From IMG/VR virus record IMGVR_UViG_3300025324_000011, positions 32,985 through 96,984 of that record: a DNA stretch of 64,000 nt; one strand, given 5' to 3'. The DNA comes from a virus. Under the pieces are notes generated by a model. That model was not told the origin of the DNA. It searched no databases and worked only from the letters and a program-made list of their open reading frames with translations. Below, piece by piece: positions 22,672-30,720 of this stretch (positions are counted from its first letter, which is position 1; each line of letters starts with the position of its first letter). The position numbers were made by a program, and so were the translations under genes.

Positions 22672-23040
22672 ATGAACACTGCCGCTTGTCACGCCCGCGC
22701 CGTCAGCAACGGCATCAGGCTCGCCATGTCCAGCCGCACGGGCCGCGAGTCCCTAGATCGCTTCTGGCGACTCCTGCGGCGGTTACAGCGCCTGCCGATG
22801 GGCGACCTACGCCTCTTGGCGGGCAACCTGCGGCTCGCTTGGAGTCCACTCAGGGGCCGTACGGAGCTGGCCTCCAAGCTGGCCTTAGAGGGCGAGATCC
22901 GCTACGCCAGTCGATCAATGGCCGGTCCTGACGGATCAATCAGATACGCCCTGACGAGTCCATCTCGACGGCATCATGATGCCGCCTTTCTTCGCGCTCC
23001 TAGTGGACGCATGTGTTTCCTGTTGGGGGCGCGCCGATGA
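22672..23040 (+). CDS. Unknown basic protein (122 aa)
   Basis: Ribosome site GGGAGTGAGATCGC. Arg/Leu-rich helices (DRFWRLLRRLQRLPMGDLRL) and a C-terminal region with HH and RR pairs. Composition is high in Arg, so some doubt remains, but the overlap with the next ATG supports it. Confidence 0.45.
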   Translation: MNTAACHARAVSNGIRLAMSSRTGRESLDRFWRLLRRLQRLPMGDLRLLAGNLRLAWSPLRGRTELASKLALEGEIRYASRSMAGPDGSIRYALTSPSRRHHDAAFLRAPSGRMCFLLGARR

Positions 23041-23309
23041 ACCTCTTTTCGAACCGTCTTTTTGTTACAGGCGTATTCGCAGGCATCGCTTATGGCTCCG
23101 CGATGTTTGGGCTAGGGTACGCGACGGGCAGAGACGCGTACAGGCCGCGGAACTTGATCTGTATCACGCCATTGGATGACAACGCGGTGCGAATCACGCA
23201 CTATCGTCTAGATGGCAGCATGGCAACCGAGGACACCCTGACAGATAACGACGCGAAGACAGGGTGGGCAATTCCGGGCTGGGCGGCCGAAACCCTGGGG
23301 CAGAGATGA
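23037..23309 (+). CDS. Small membrane-anchored protein (90 aa)
   Basis: ATG overlaps the upstream TGA. N-terminal hydrophobic helix (RLFVTGVFAGIAYGSAMFGL) with small-residue spacing, then a soluble strand-rich domain (RNLICITPLDDNAVRITHYR). Signal-anchor topology. No family recognised. Confidence 0.55.
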   Translation: MNLFSNRLFVTGVFAGIAYGSAMFGLGYATGRDAYRPRNLICITPLDDNAVRITHYRLDGSMATEDTLTDNDAKTGWAIPGWAAETLGQR

Positions 23310-23337
23310 CCCGCACCGGTAAAAAGGAGACGTGAAA

Positions 23338-23679
23338 ATGGATATGCAAGGGCCAGCCGTCACGCAAGTCGGCTCCAAGCCTAGCTACTCGGATAGCCAC
23401 AAGGAGACTTTAATGGACGCGGCCGCTCTGCTCTGGCTGGACAACCAGATCCTCAGGACCAAGATCAGCCGGCTCGAAGCGGCTCTCCGCTGGGCTGAAT
23501 GCGAGCGCGATGCCGCAAAGGCTGCGGTCGCTGATAATTTGGGCATCGGTACCCTCTACGCTGTACTGGATGATGCCGTCCAGCGCCTCGGCACCCGGGA
23601 AGTTGCTGGCCTTTGCGGGGCGGTGAGCTTCCCGGAGATGGCGAGCGCTTCAAGACTGACGGGTGGCGCCCAGCCCTGA
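23338..23679 (+). CDS. Unknown protein with internal second start (113 aa)
   Basis: ATG 23338 after AAAAAGGAGACGTGAAA. The first 25 residues begin MDMQGPAV, a word shared with the gene at 24587. A second, equally good site (ACAAGGAGACTTTA) precedes in-frame ATG 23413, which would give MDAAALLWLDNQ and a helical core (ISRLEAALRWAECERDAAKA). Either the peptide is a leader on the same protein or two forms are made. Function unknown. Confidence 0.5.
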   Translation: MDMQGPAVTQVGSKPSYSDSHKETLMDAAALLWLDNQILRTKISRLEAALRWAECERDAAKAAVADNLGIGTLYAVLDDAVQRLGTREVAGLCGAVSFPEMASASRLTGGAQP

Positions 23680-23686
23680 GCCCCCG

Positions 23687-23732
23687 CCCCTCTCCTCTCA
23701 GAGGGGAGCGGCGAGCGCTCAACGGAGAGCGC
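23687..23732 (+). other. Two hairpins in the leader of the gene at 23791
   Basis: CCCCTCT-cctctc-AGAGGGG (23687-23706) and GCGCTC-aacgga-GAGCGC (23715-23732). No T tract. They follow the stop of the previous gene and may separate transcripts or stabilise the mRNA. Confidence 0.4.
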
Positions 23733-23790
23733 CAATCGCTGCTGGACGAAACCCAAGGGAACCCACCCGTGGGCCAGCGAGGAGAACGCC

Positions 23791-24129
23791 ATGAACCCAA
23801 CGGAGATGAAGCCGGCGTCAAAGGCAATGCAGGACTTCTTGGAAGGAAAGACCGATCGAGAAGAAGTAGACGATCCCTACTACAGTGAGATGGAAACGGC
23901 TCTCAGGTCGGCAGATGAACAGTGGTTCGAGGTCACGGGCTCTTCACCGAAGGTTGGGGGAGGATGGGATGACCTAATGGCATCTCTGTCGAGGCGGTTT
24001 ACGCAGCCACGCGGTACGGACCGTTTCGAAGTCAGGACGGTCCCGGCTGGCCGGGATCTCAAGGGAGATCCAACGGAGCGGGAGTTCATTCGGTACACCT
24101 GCGGGGTGACAGGCGAGAAGATCGACTGA
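23791..24129 (+). CDS. Unknown protein (112 aa)
   Basis: Ribosome site GCGAGGAGAACGCC. An acidic N-terminal half (EGKTDREEVDDPYYSEMETA) and a central helix, then a more basic end (FEVRTVPAGRDLKGD). The leader GGGCCAGC-aGGAGA recurs before the gene at 25209. No family recognised. Confidence 0.5.
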   Translation: MNPTEMKPASKAMQDFLEGKTDREEVDDPYYSEMETALRSADEQWFEVTGSSPKVGGGWDDLMASLSRRFTQPRGTDRFEVRTVPAGRDLKGDPTEREFIRYTCGVTGEKID

Positions 24130-24166
24130 GGTATCCTGAGCTACCACTGGTCTTTAGGAGATGAGC

Positions 24167-24560
24167 ATGGCGACGCAAGAACAGATTACGGAGGACCTGC
24201 TTGAGAATCGCCTTTTGCTCGACCATTACCCGCGGACGCGTGTCTGCTGGTACAACACCGCGCCGTTGCATCCAGAGACAAACGAAGGGAGATTGGAAGC
24301 TGTCACGCTCGACGCTGTGCCACGGGTAAGTGATCTTGTGATGTTCGGAAAGTCCAACCTTACCCGTGAAGCATGTTTGTTGGTATCCGGATACCTGCAA
24401 GGTCTGGGTGACTTGCCAAGCGACAGGAGCCACGAACGATGTCACGGCCGACCGAGAAGACCACCCACTACTTGCCCGGCCCAAGTCTGGCAGCGAGGCG
24501 GAGCGTGCGCTGCAACGGATCGAGCAGAGACTCATGGATCACGGATTTAACCTGACTTGA
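24167..24560 (+). CDS. Unknown protein, one-base frameshift near 24362
   Basis: ATG 24167 follows TTAGGAG by six bases. The first frame reads HYPRTRVCWYN and LDAVPRVSDLVMFGKSNLT. Leaving out one C of the CCC at 24363-24365 moves into a second frame that reads VKHVCWYPDTCKVWVTCQAT and ends LQRIEQRLMDHGF. The joined protein (~130 aa) has the common VPRVGD...V-x-H-x-C-W-Y-P pattern of small phage proteins. Without the correction the tail is low-complexity. Mutation or assembly error cannot be separated here. Confidence 0.5.
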
Positions 24561-24586
24561 ACTTTGCCGGCGAAGGAGAGACCGAC

Positions 24587-25108
24587 GTGAGCGATATGCA
24601 AGGACCCGCCGTCAACAAGCCTCAGAAGGCCGCGCTGTGGTTGTACGAGACCGAGACCTGGTTTCTCCTAGAGCTTCTCAAAGACACGAGAAATCGTTTT
24701 TGGACAACTACGACTGCGAGAGGTGTACAGCTTGAAGAAGTGGAGCAGAAACTCGAGAAGGTTCTCGAAGGCTATAGGCGGCAGAACACAGAATCGGCTC
24801 CAAGAGAAGATTCGCGAGACCTGGCCGTCCGGATGGAAAAGGCAGAAACCAGACTCAATGAACAGGCTCGCATGATCAACTTTATGAGGAACTACCTGAT
24901 CGACCTTGAGAACAAGCAGACCGCGAGCCCGATGTTTGACCGCGATGAGCTTTCCCGTCTACGCAGCGCTTTGGAATGCGAGCTACGCACGTGGACCAAA
25001 GAATCACAGGAGGCAGGAGAGGGAAAGGAGATCAGAGAGTTGTATGTCAAGGTGTGCAGGCTTGCCGGGTGTGGTCTTCGTGATGATGAGCTGGAGCTAG
25101 GCTATTAA
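24587..25108 (+). CDS. Coiled-coil protein (173 aa), GTG start
   Basis: GTG after CGAAGGAGAGACCGAC; the product begins MSDMQGPAV, shared with the gene at 23338. The body is helical with heptads (EEVEQKLEKVLEGYRRQ, then RMEKAETRLNEQARMI). Ends in a Cys-containing segment. Followed by a hairpin GGTACCTCC...GGAGGTGCC at 25127-25156. Function unknown. Confidence 0.55.
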   Translation: MSDMQGPAVNKPQKAALWLYETETWFLLELLKDTRNRFWTTTTARGVQLEEVEQKLEKVLEGYRRQNTESAPREDSRDLAVRMEKAETRLNEQARMINFMRNYLIDLENKQTASPMFDRDELSRLRSALECELRTWTKESQEAGEGKEIRELYVKVCRLAGCGLRDDELELGY

Positions 25109-25208
25109 AAAGACCGAAGCCCTGCCGGTACCTCCTGCCAGTCTGGGGGAGGTGCCGAGAGGGCTCCGGAATAGGGAACTCCACTTTTGGGCCAGCAAGG
25201 AGAAAGTC

Positions 25209-25385
25209 ATGACCGATAATGAGATTGGCAAAAGGGTTACCTGGGAAGGCGGTCACTGGATCGTCCGAGCGCGCTTACAAAGAGATTGGTTTGAGCTTGA
25301 GCACGACGATGGACGCATTAGGCAGGCACATCGTCGGGACATCTGCGGGCTGGCATATCTCCGCGCCGGAAAGGAAAGCTCATGA
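25209..25385 (+). CDS. Small beta-barrel-like protein (58 aa)
   Basis: Ribosome site CAAGGAGAAAGTC in a leader (GGGCCAGCAAGGAGA) nearly identical to that at 23772. The product (GKRVTWEGGHWIVRARLQRD, then WFELEHDDGRIRQAHR) is a small SH3-like barrel with DG turn. Coupled to the next gene by ATGA. Confidence 0.5.
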   Translation: MTDNEIGKRVTWEGGHWIVRARLQRDWFELEHDDGRIRQAHRRDICGLAYLRAGKESS

Positions 25386-25657
25386 AGATCATCGATCAAT
25401 GGCGGGCCGATGACGAAGTTTTCCGCCTGACGACCGAAGATGACGGCACGCATCGCTTGGAATGCCGTCCTGTTACCTCGGGCGGTGGCGCTTGGCGTGA
25501 TGTAACCGGGGACAGCGAGGCATTGCTCGTCAGGATTGAGGAGTTGGCCTCCGCTATCGAGATCCTCGTAAAGACGGCGCGGTACGGCCTGCTCCCGCTT
25601 CCCTCAAGGCTTGATTATCCAGATCTACTAGAGCCCGGAATCGAGGGGGCACCATGA
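25382..25657 (+). CDS. Unknown protein (91 aa)
   Basis: ATG overlaps the upstream TGA, and its own TGA overlaps the next ATG. Strand-rich N-terminus (FRLTTEDDGTHRLECRPV), then a helix (ALLVRIEELASAIEILVKTA). No family recognised. Confidence 0.55.
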   Translation: MKIIDQWRADDEVFRLTTEDDGTHRLECRPVTSGGGAWRDVTGDSEALLVRIEELASAIEILVKTARYGLLPLPSRLDYPDLLEPGIEGAP

Positions 25658-26349
25658 TTTCGGCGCTACATAAGCAGGGACGGCGAGCGCCGAAGCTGAA
25701 ATCACGGCAGCCGCGCATCGTTGACGGAATCGTTACTCACGAGCTGAGCGATGTCTCTAAGACTCAGGCCGTCTCTGTCGCAACATTTTTCGGCACCTTT
25801 GATATCGCTGGGGCAGAGATTTACGATCCTGCGCCGTCTTCGCGATTGCCAGAGGTTGGCTCTTGGGCGATGATTACTCGCAGACTTCCAGCCATCGAGG
25901 GCGGCGTTGACAAGCACTTCAGGGTAGGGCGATGCTTCTATTTGGAGCGCTCGGGTAACACCGACTCAAAGGGCTTCGGCCCCCGCGGCATTTATAAAGT
26001 AAAATGCCATTCTCCGTGGGGTGACGTCTCTTTATTCCCCTACGAATACAGCACCATCTCGATTCCCATGCTAATCGAGCTATGGGGCTCTGGGGAATTG
26101 ATCTTCCACCCTACCGCAGTTGATCCATTGCGATTGAATCAGGTTGTATTCTATGCACGCTCGCGCGGCCTCTCGCTTGCGGATGCGGCGGTGTTGGCAC
26201 TCGGAACTATCACTGCGCCGGTTGGCTGGTTTGAGCCGCGCGCAGATCTCGCGGAAGAATGCGAAGAGATGGAACGCCGCATTCATGCGCGGAAGCCGCC
26301 GCGGCGCTTCGGAATTCACGACATCGCAATCAAAGGGATATCGCCATGA
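25654..26349 (+). CDS. Unknown protein (231 aa)
   Basis: The central part (VGSWAMITRRLPAIEGGVDK, FRVGRCFYLERSGNTD, GIYKVKCHSPWGDVSLFPYE) is globular and strand-rich. The end has a helix with HTH-like SLADAAVLALGTITAP and a basic tail. No family recognised. Coupled at both ends by ATGA overlaps. Confidence 0.5.
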   Translation: MISALHKQGRRAPKLKSRQPRIVDGIVTHELSDVSKTQAVSVATFFGTFDIAGAEIYDPAPSSRLPEVGSWAMITRRLPAIEGGVDKHFRVGRCFYLERSGNTDSKGFGPRGIYKVKCHSPWGDVSLFPYEYSTISIPMLIELWGSGELIFHPTAVDPLRLNQVVFYARSRGLSLADAAVLALGTITAPVGWFEPRADLAEECEEMERRIHARKPPRRFGIHDIAIKGISP

Positions 26350-26582
26350 ACAATTGGCCTGATCGAACAGATGAAGTCTGGAGGAAATGGCGGGCGTTGC
26401 CAGACAATCAAGAGCGATGCGTAGCCGTTGCTCGATTCTTCGGAGCCTTGGCGGCCGGATCGCCTACGGAACGGGCTACGACCATCCTGCGCCTTTTGGA
26501 ATTGGCAATTGACAAGCAGGCGGGAGCGGATATCCGCTGGCCTGCCGTGACGGATGCGCTTACAGGAGGAAACAATCCATGA
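26346..26582 (+). CDS. Small helical protein (78 aa)
   Basis: ATG overlaps upstream TGA. Trp-rich start (NNWPDRTDEVWRKWRALPD), then FGALAAGSPTERATTILRLL. Ends within the ribosome site (ACAGGAGGAAACAATCC) of the next gene, overlapping it by four bases. No family recognised. Confidence 0.55.
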   Translation: MNNWPDRTDEVWRKWRALPDNQERCVAVARFFGALAAGSPTERATTILRLLELAIDKQAGADIRWPAVTDALTGGNNP

Positions 26583-27457
26583 GCGAAGCGCTTGCTGTAA
26601 CCTATACGGTGACCGCCGAAGACATCGCGGCGAAGCGATTGGCCTACGATGTCCTTGCGGCAGATACGCCGCAGGGATACGAATCCGTGCGAGTCGCTAT
26701 CGCAGATTGTAGGGCGACCCGCACCTCCATCGAAAAACGGAGAGTCGAACTGAAGGCGGACGCATTGGCTTTTGGGCGGCGCGTCGATTCGATCGCAAGG
26801 GAATTGACATCCCTGATCGAATCGATCGAAGAGCCGCTGAGGCTCAAAAAGGCGGCCGTGGATGACGCAAGGGAACGCGCCAAGGCGGAGAAGGAAGCCG
26901 AGGCACGGCGCATCGTTGAAGAGGAATTGCGAATCGAAAGGGAGGCGAGGGAGACTCAGGAGCACGCTGCGCGGGAAGCCGAGGAGAAGCGGCTGGCAGA
27001 GGAGCGCGAAAGACTGGCCGCAGAACGCGCCGAGATCGAACGGCAGCGCGCGGAATCGGAGGCAAGGGAAAGGGCCGCATCCGAAGCACTGAGAGCAGAG
27101 AAGGAAGCCCTGGAGACGGAGCGACAGCGCCTCGAAGCCGAGAAGCGGGCCGCTGAGCATGCAGAGTTTGAGCGGCTCGCAAAGATCCGCGCCGAAGCAG
27201 AGGCGAAGGAGCTGGCGCGCTTGGCGGTAATCGCCGCCGAGGAAGAGCGGATCGCTGAGGCGGAGCGTGCCGAGGGGCACCGCAAGCGCTTGGAGGCCCT
27301 GAAGCCCGACAAGGACAAGCTCGCCGCCTTCGCCGCCCGCCTACGCGAAGCGGAGGCCCCTATCGTCAAGACGCGAGATGGTAAGCGAGCACTGGCGGTG
27401 GCGGTCGCTGCGCTCGAAGAGATCGCCACTGCCTTGGAGGCGTTCGGCTCGCCATGA
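26579..27457 (+). CDS. DUF1351-like coiled-coil phage protein (292 aa)
   Basis: The first ~90 residues (AYDVLAADTPQGYESVRVAI, KRRVELKADALAFGRRVDSI, ELTSLIESIEEPL) match the DUF1351 pattern found beside phage recombination genes. A ~160-residue Arg/Glu/Ala coiled coil follows, then a C-terminal domain with ALKPDKDKLAAFAARLREA. No RecT or ERF gene is adjacent here. The ATG of the next frame overlaps its TGA and opens into repeat element copy 3. Confidence 0.6.
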   Translation: MSEALAVTYTVTAEDIAAKRLAYDVLAADTPQGYESVRVAIADCRATRTSIEKRRVELKADALAFGRRVDSIARELTSLIESIEEPLRLKKAAVDDARERAKAEKEAEARRIVEEELRIEREARETQEHAAREAEEKRLAEERERLAAERAEIERQRAESEARERAASEALRAEKEALETERQRLEAEKRAAEHAEFERLAKIRAEAEAKELARLAVIAAEEERIAEAERAEGHRKRLEALKPDKDKLAAFAARLREAEAPIVKTRDGKRALAVAVAALEEIATALEAFGSP

Positions 27458-27466
27458 ACCCGATTC

Positions 27467-27603
27467 GATCCAATTCCTTGGATTCAAGACGCTGGATTTT
27501 ATCCAGGGAATTGGATGCCGATATCCTAGATGCGGTAGCGTTGACTGCCTGCACCACCATATGTGGTGTTGGCGCAGTTGGCATGATGGCTGCAATAGAT
27601 AGG
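27467..27603 (+). promoter_or_regulatory. Repeat element copy 3: sigma-54-like promoter with upstream dyads
   Basis: TTGGCATGATGGCTGCA at 27578-27594, GG (27580-27581) and GC (27592-27593) ten bases apart. The hairpin is perfect here: CACCAC-catat-GTGGTG. The upstream block has CCAATTCC and GGAATTGG as an inverted repeat with CTTGGAT and TTATCCA. GATCCA lies 113 bases from the -24 GG. An open frame from ATG 27454 runs through the element into the next gene, so a coding origin for part of the conservation must be considered. Confidence 0.5.
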
Positions 27604-27648
27604 GACCGAGACGACAAAACGGAGCCAAAACCAAAGGAGATGGCCGCC

Positions 27649-27888
27649 ATGAAAATCGGGACTCAAATCTACTACACGGGCGACTGTGCCAATGAACCCG
27701 GGGTCTTTTACGTGAGTGAGGTCTTCCCGGCTGGTTACTTCACCCTGAGTGAGCGCGGATGGGATGGGGCGGGTCGTATCATTCGCGGTGTTCGACCGTC
27801 ACAGGTCGGTAGCCAGTACGAGGGGCACTGCGACCCCCGCTTTGTCCTACTGGACGCCGTAGAGGCTTGGCGGGCGCAGCGCGCGTAG
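27649..27888 (+). CDS. Small beta-rich protein (79 aa)
   Basis: Start set at ATG 27649 by CAAAGGAGATGGCCGCC; the same frame is open back to 27454. Strand-rich (MKIGTQIYYTGDCANEPGVF, then YFTLSERGWDGAGRII), ending in a helix. No family recognised. First gene after repeat copy 3. Confidence 0.55.
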   Translation: MKIGTQIYYTGDCANEPGVFYVSEVFPAGYFTLSERGWDGAGRIIRGVRPSQVGSQYEGHCDPRFVLLDAVEAWRAQRA

Positions 27889-27970
27889 AGACGCTAGATC
27901 CTCCACGGTAGGGTGTACCGCACCCCGCCGCGGGCGATCCAGCCCAGGGCCGAAACCAAAGGAGACGGCA

Positions 27971-28330
27971 ATGCGCTACAGCATCTACAGCAGCTCGACA
28001 GGACAGCACGTCGGAATCTACGCCGCAACGAGCGAGGATGGAGCGCTGGTCGCTCTGCTCGCGGACAAAGCAGACAACGCACAATACTGCCGCGAATTTC
28101 GGGCCGATCAGTGGCGCATCCGGCCGCTGCTCTCCCGCACTGGCGCCAAGCAGACCGCGCACCGGGAATCTCACATGTATCGTCAAGGTCGCGGGTGGAT
28201 CGTCTCAACCTGGGATGAGTGCGTGCAATGCCATCGCCTCTCGCATGAGCTGCCGTTCTTCGAGGCTCGCCAGCAGCTCGCGGAGTGGCGGCAGCAGAGA
28301 GCGGCCTACCTCTGCGGTGAGGACAACTGA
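27971..28330 (+). CDS. Unknown protein (119 aa)
   Basis: Ribosome site CCAAAGGAGACGGCA. N-terminal half (MRYSIYSSSTGQHVGIYAAT) strand-rich; central C-x2-C (ECVQCHRLSHE) could bind metal; C-terminal helix (EARQQLAEWRQQRAAY). No family recognised. Leader contains GGGTG-taccg-CACCC. Confidence 0.5.
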   Translation: MRYSIYSSSTGQHVGIYAATSEDGALVALLADKADNAQYCREFRADQWRIRPLLSRTGAKQTAHRESHMYRQGRGWIVSTWDECVQCHRLSHELPFFEARQQLAEWRQQRAAYLCGEDN

Positions 28331-28413
28331 TCGTCCAACTAGCCGCGTTGAAAGCAAAAGGATTGGAACTGAAACCATCGGCCCGCGGGCCACAAACCAA
28401 AGAGGAGTATGAC

Positions 28414-28854
28414 ATGAGACTCAAGATCGCCTTTGTCCTGTTCATCGCCGCCCTGCTGCTGGGGTTTGCGGGGAACGCCTTCGCGCAGGCCACAACGCCT
28501 CAGCAGATCCGCGCAGCGCTGCTTAATGACGGCACGGTGAGCCTTGTGTTTCGCGGGCGGATCGTTCGCACTCCAGCGGGCGTCGCGTCCAGTGAAGCCT
28601 TGCCTCCGGCGCTCGGCAAGGTCGGCTATGTCATGGCCGCGTTGCCGCCCGGTGTCCACCCGAACAAACGATCCATCTATGAACTGCTCTGCCTCTATCC
28701 CGACCTGATCGAGTTCGCCGCATCCGAAGGCTGCGAATATCTGAGCGAAGCTGGCCTGCCGGTGGAGGTGACGGTCTACCTCATCGGTTACGCAGAGGGT
28801 GAACACTTTGAGACCCACCTAGTAGCAACGAAAATCAAGCCGCTTCGCCATTGA
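28414..28854 (+). CDS. Secreted protein (146 aa)
   Basis: Clear Sec signal peptide: basic start, hydrophobic AFVLFIAALLLGFAGN and cleavage at AFA-Q near residue 25. Start set by CAAAGAGGAGTATGAC. The mature part has two Cys and a pattern TVSLVFRGRIVRTPAGV typical of small periplasmic domains. It may alter the host envelope; no family recognised. Confidence 0.6.
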   Translation: MRLKIAFVLFIAALLLGFAGNAFAQATTPQQIRAALLNDGTVSLVFRGRIVRTPAGVASSEALPPALGKVGYVMAALPPGVHPNKRSIYELLCLYPDLIEFAASEGCEYLSEAGLPVEVTVYLIGYAEGEHFETHLVATKIKPLRH

Positions 28855-28925
28855 GGCAACGCAGCCTAGATGGGGGGAATTGTCCCCAATAACTGGAAGG
28901 CCGTATCTTCTGAAGGAGTAGATTT

Positions 28926-29255
28926 ATGTTGCGTAGCGCGATCGTTGCCGCAGTCGTCATCGCTCTTTGCCTTTGCTCTCCAGCGAGCGCCGCAAGCTTC
29001 GGGACGCTCAACGGCGTTGTCATTGGCAAGGAAATCAGTTACGGACCGAGCGGTCTAATCAACCAGATCCTTTTGATTCTCGACACCCAGGATGGCATGT
29101 ATTGGTCCGTCACTTGCCGCCGCGCTGAAGCGAACCTAGGAAGGTGCATCAACGTCGAGCAGCTAGATATCGTCTCCGTCGATGGTGTCTTCAGGGCGGG
29201 ACCCACTGGGCCAGCCTCGCACCTCCTGTCCCCTCTATCGCTGTTCATCCTCTAG
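28926..29255 (+). CDS. Secreted protein (109 aa)
   Basis: Signal peptide (SAIVAAVVIALCLCSPASA, cleavage after ASA near residue 23). Ribosome site GAAGGAGTAGATTT. The mature part is strand-rich (FGTLNGVVIGKEISYGPSGL) with two Cys (SVTCRRA and LGRCIN). Overlaps the convergent minus gene by 21 bases. Function unknown. Confidence 0.6.
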   Translation: MLRSAIVAAVVIALCLCSPASAASFGTLNGVVIGKEISYGPSGLINQILLILDTQDGMYWSVTCRRAEANLGRCINVEQLDIVSVDGVFRAGPTGPASHLLSPLSLFIL

Positions 29256-29609
29256 CTTCTCGTCCCCAAGCAACTGCCGCAGCGAGGCAGGCTGCGGCAG
29301 TTGCTCCTGCCGCATTCCGAATAATGGACCGAGAGCAGATACGAATACTTCGCGAAATTCCGCGTTCTCAGTTCTTCCTCTTTGTGATGTTTCAGCCCCA
29401 CGATTCGCCGCCTGAATTACATGTCGTGAAATTCTCACACTTTCCGGAAAGTAGCATCCAGTCAATAGCCTCTCTTCTCCAGTGGCTGGATTCGATTCAA
29501 CGATCCCGCTTTCTGGGCCGATCCAAGCGGGGCACTTTGAATCATTGCCAATCAGAGAATCGAGAATCGCGCGGACTCCGCATGACTGACAGATAACTGG
29601 ATGCTGCAT
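29235..29609 (-). CDS. Unknown protein at the end of the structural operon (124 aa)
   Basis: ATG overlaps the TAA of the fibre gene (TAATG). N-terminal C-x2-C (CQSCGVRAI) with a later Cys pair suggests a zinc site; the C-terminal half is helical. Codons near the 3' end contain a perfect 14-base inverted repeat (29270-29304). Likely a tail-fibre-associated or small accessory protein; no family recognised. Confidence 0.5.
   Translation of the reverse strand: MQHPVICQSCGVRAILDSLIGNDSKCPAWIGPESGIVESNPATGEERLLTGCYFPESVRISRHVIQAANRGAETSQRGRTENAEFREVFVSALGPLFGMRQEQLPQPASLRQLLGDEKLEDEQR
29270..29304. repeat. Perfect 14-base inverted repeat inside coding sequence
   Basis: GCAACTGCCGCAGC and GCTGCGGCAGTTGC separated by GAGGCAG. 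It lies just after the convergent plus-strand stop at 29255 and inside the minus gene. No T tract, but it could stop transcription from either side. Confidence 0.6.
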
Positions 29610-30709
29610 TAGGTCATCTTTCCGACAACTGCGTCGAGATAAGATGGCCGCCACGCGCCAGTTGAGGCGATCGAAGCAGCAGAAAGTCCATGGCTATGGC
29701 CTCCACTGCTACCAGTGGAGTTAGTTTGAAATGTGCTAACGATGCTAGCCGCATCATGAGTTCCGTATTCAAGAGCCTGGATGGCTCCAGAGGTTCCACT
29801 GTTCAGCGCTGAGATTGTATGAGTATGGGCCGGGATATCAGTCGTGGTAAGCGTATACGAATCAGTGCTCCCGCTAACACTCAGGCCCGAGACTGTCCAG
29901 CTCCCGCCAGTGCCGCCACCGGTTGTATTAACGATTCTCAAAACTTTATCATGGGCAGCTGTGTCCAATGTGAACATTGCGGGGACTGCGGATTGCGGGA
30001 AGATAAGCTTGTCTCCGGAACCGCCGGCCGCCAGCGCCACATACTTCAGCCCCGCCGCAGTTTCAAGCGCAGAAGTCGCCTGATTCCAGCGGAACCGCGG
30101 TTGATTCTGTGTGTAGAAATCCATTCGATGCGGAGTCGTCGCATGCGAACCGCAGTAGTAAACGATCCGCCCGCCGGCTGATTCTCCGGTGGTTGGATCA
30201 GAAAGCATTATTTGCACGTTCGCATTGGCCGCCCCGATCAGGGAGAGCCAACACTCGGTAGCCGAGTTGCTATTCTGCGCCAATAACGCCGTGTAGGCGC
30301 TCGGAGTGATGAGCGCGCCAGAGAGGTGCGCGGTCTGGCGGGCAGTGAAAACGTTTGCCGCTGCAAGCAGGGCTAAAGCTTCAATCGGTGTGAAAACGAT
30401 GATATCCCGCGTCCCGGCCCCCCAAGAAACGGCGCCGCCGGCATTCGAGGACTGATAGATCTCTACGCGAGTAATCGTCAGCGTCGCAGTATCAAGAATT
30501 CCGCGTCCTACCTCCAGGAGGTTTGCCGAACCTGCGGCGGTCCTGTCCTCCGCTGCGTAGAAGATCGTATCGCCGCTAGCAATCGATCCATCGGATACTG
30601 CGTCGGAGATCGTGCGGTATCCAGTCGTCGGGGTCTCGACATACGTATATGTCGAAGTACCGGTCGTGCTGGACGTGACCTTCGTCAAGGCTGGTGCTCG
30701 GAATGCCAT
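29609..30709 (-). CDS. Tail fibre/collar-like protein (366 aa)
   Basis: Thr/Ser/Ala/Gly-rich, repetitive and acidic-poor, as expected of fibres. The C-terminal region has TTTDIPAHTHTISALNSGTS and SSGGHSHGLSAAS with WRPSYLDAVVGKM, the His-Thr-His and closing pattern of tail-collar-type fibre tips. It probably contacts the host surface at the tail end. Located in the correct place, downstream of the tail-tip genes. Confidence 0.7.
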   Translation of the reverse strand: MAFRAPALTKVTSSTTGTSTYTYVETPTTGYRTISDAVSDGSIASGDTIFYAAEDRTAAGSANLLEVGRGILDTATLTITRVEIYQSSNAGGAVSWGAGTRDIIVFTPIEALALLAAANVFTARQTAHLSGALITPSAYTALLAQNSNSATECWLSLIGAANANVQIMLSDPTTGESAGGRIVYYCGSHATTPHRMDFYTQNQPRFRWNQATSALETAAGLKYVALAAGGSGDKLIFPQSAVPAMFTLDTAAHDKVLRIVNTTGGGTGGSWTVSGLSVSGSTDSYTLTTTDIPAHTHTISALNSGTSGAIQALEYGTHDAASIVSTFQTNSTGSSGGHSHGLSAASIASTGAWRPSYLDAVVGKMT

Positions 30710-30720
30710 CTATTCCTCCG

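Noticed and set aside
26408-27280. Minus-strand 290-codon frame opposite the coiled-coil gene
   Set aside because: Antisense of a repetitive Arg/Glu coiled coil, which naturally lacks stops; Phe/Leu/Cys-rich and without motifs.
27454-27648. N-terminal extension of the gene at 27649 running through repeat element copy 3
   Set aside because: A strong ribosome site fixes the start at 27649, and the upstream DNA is conserved in copy 1 where that frame has a stop; kept only as a rival explanation.
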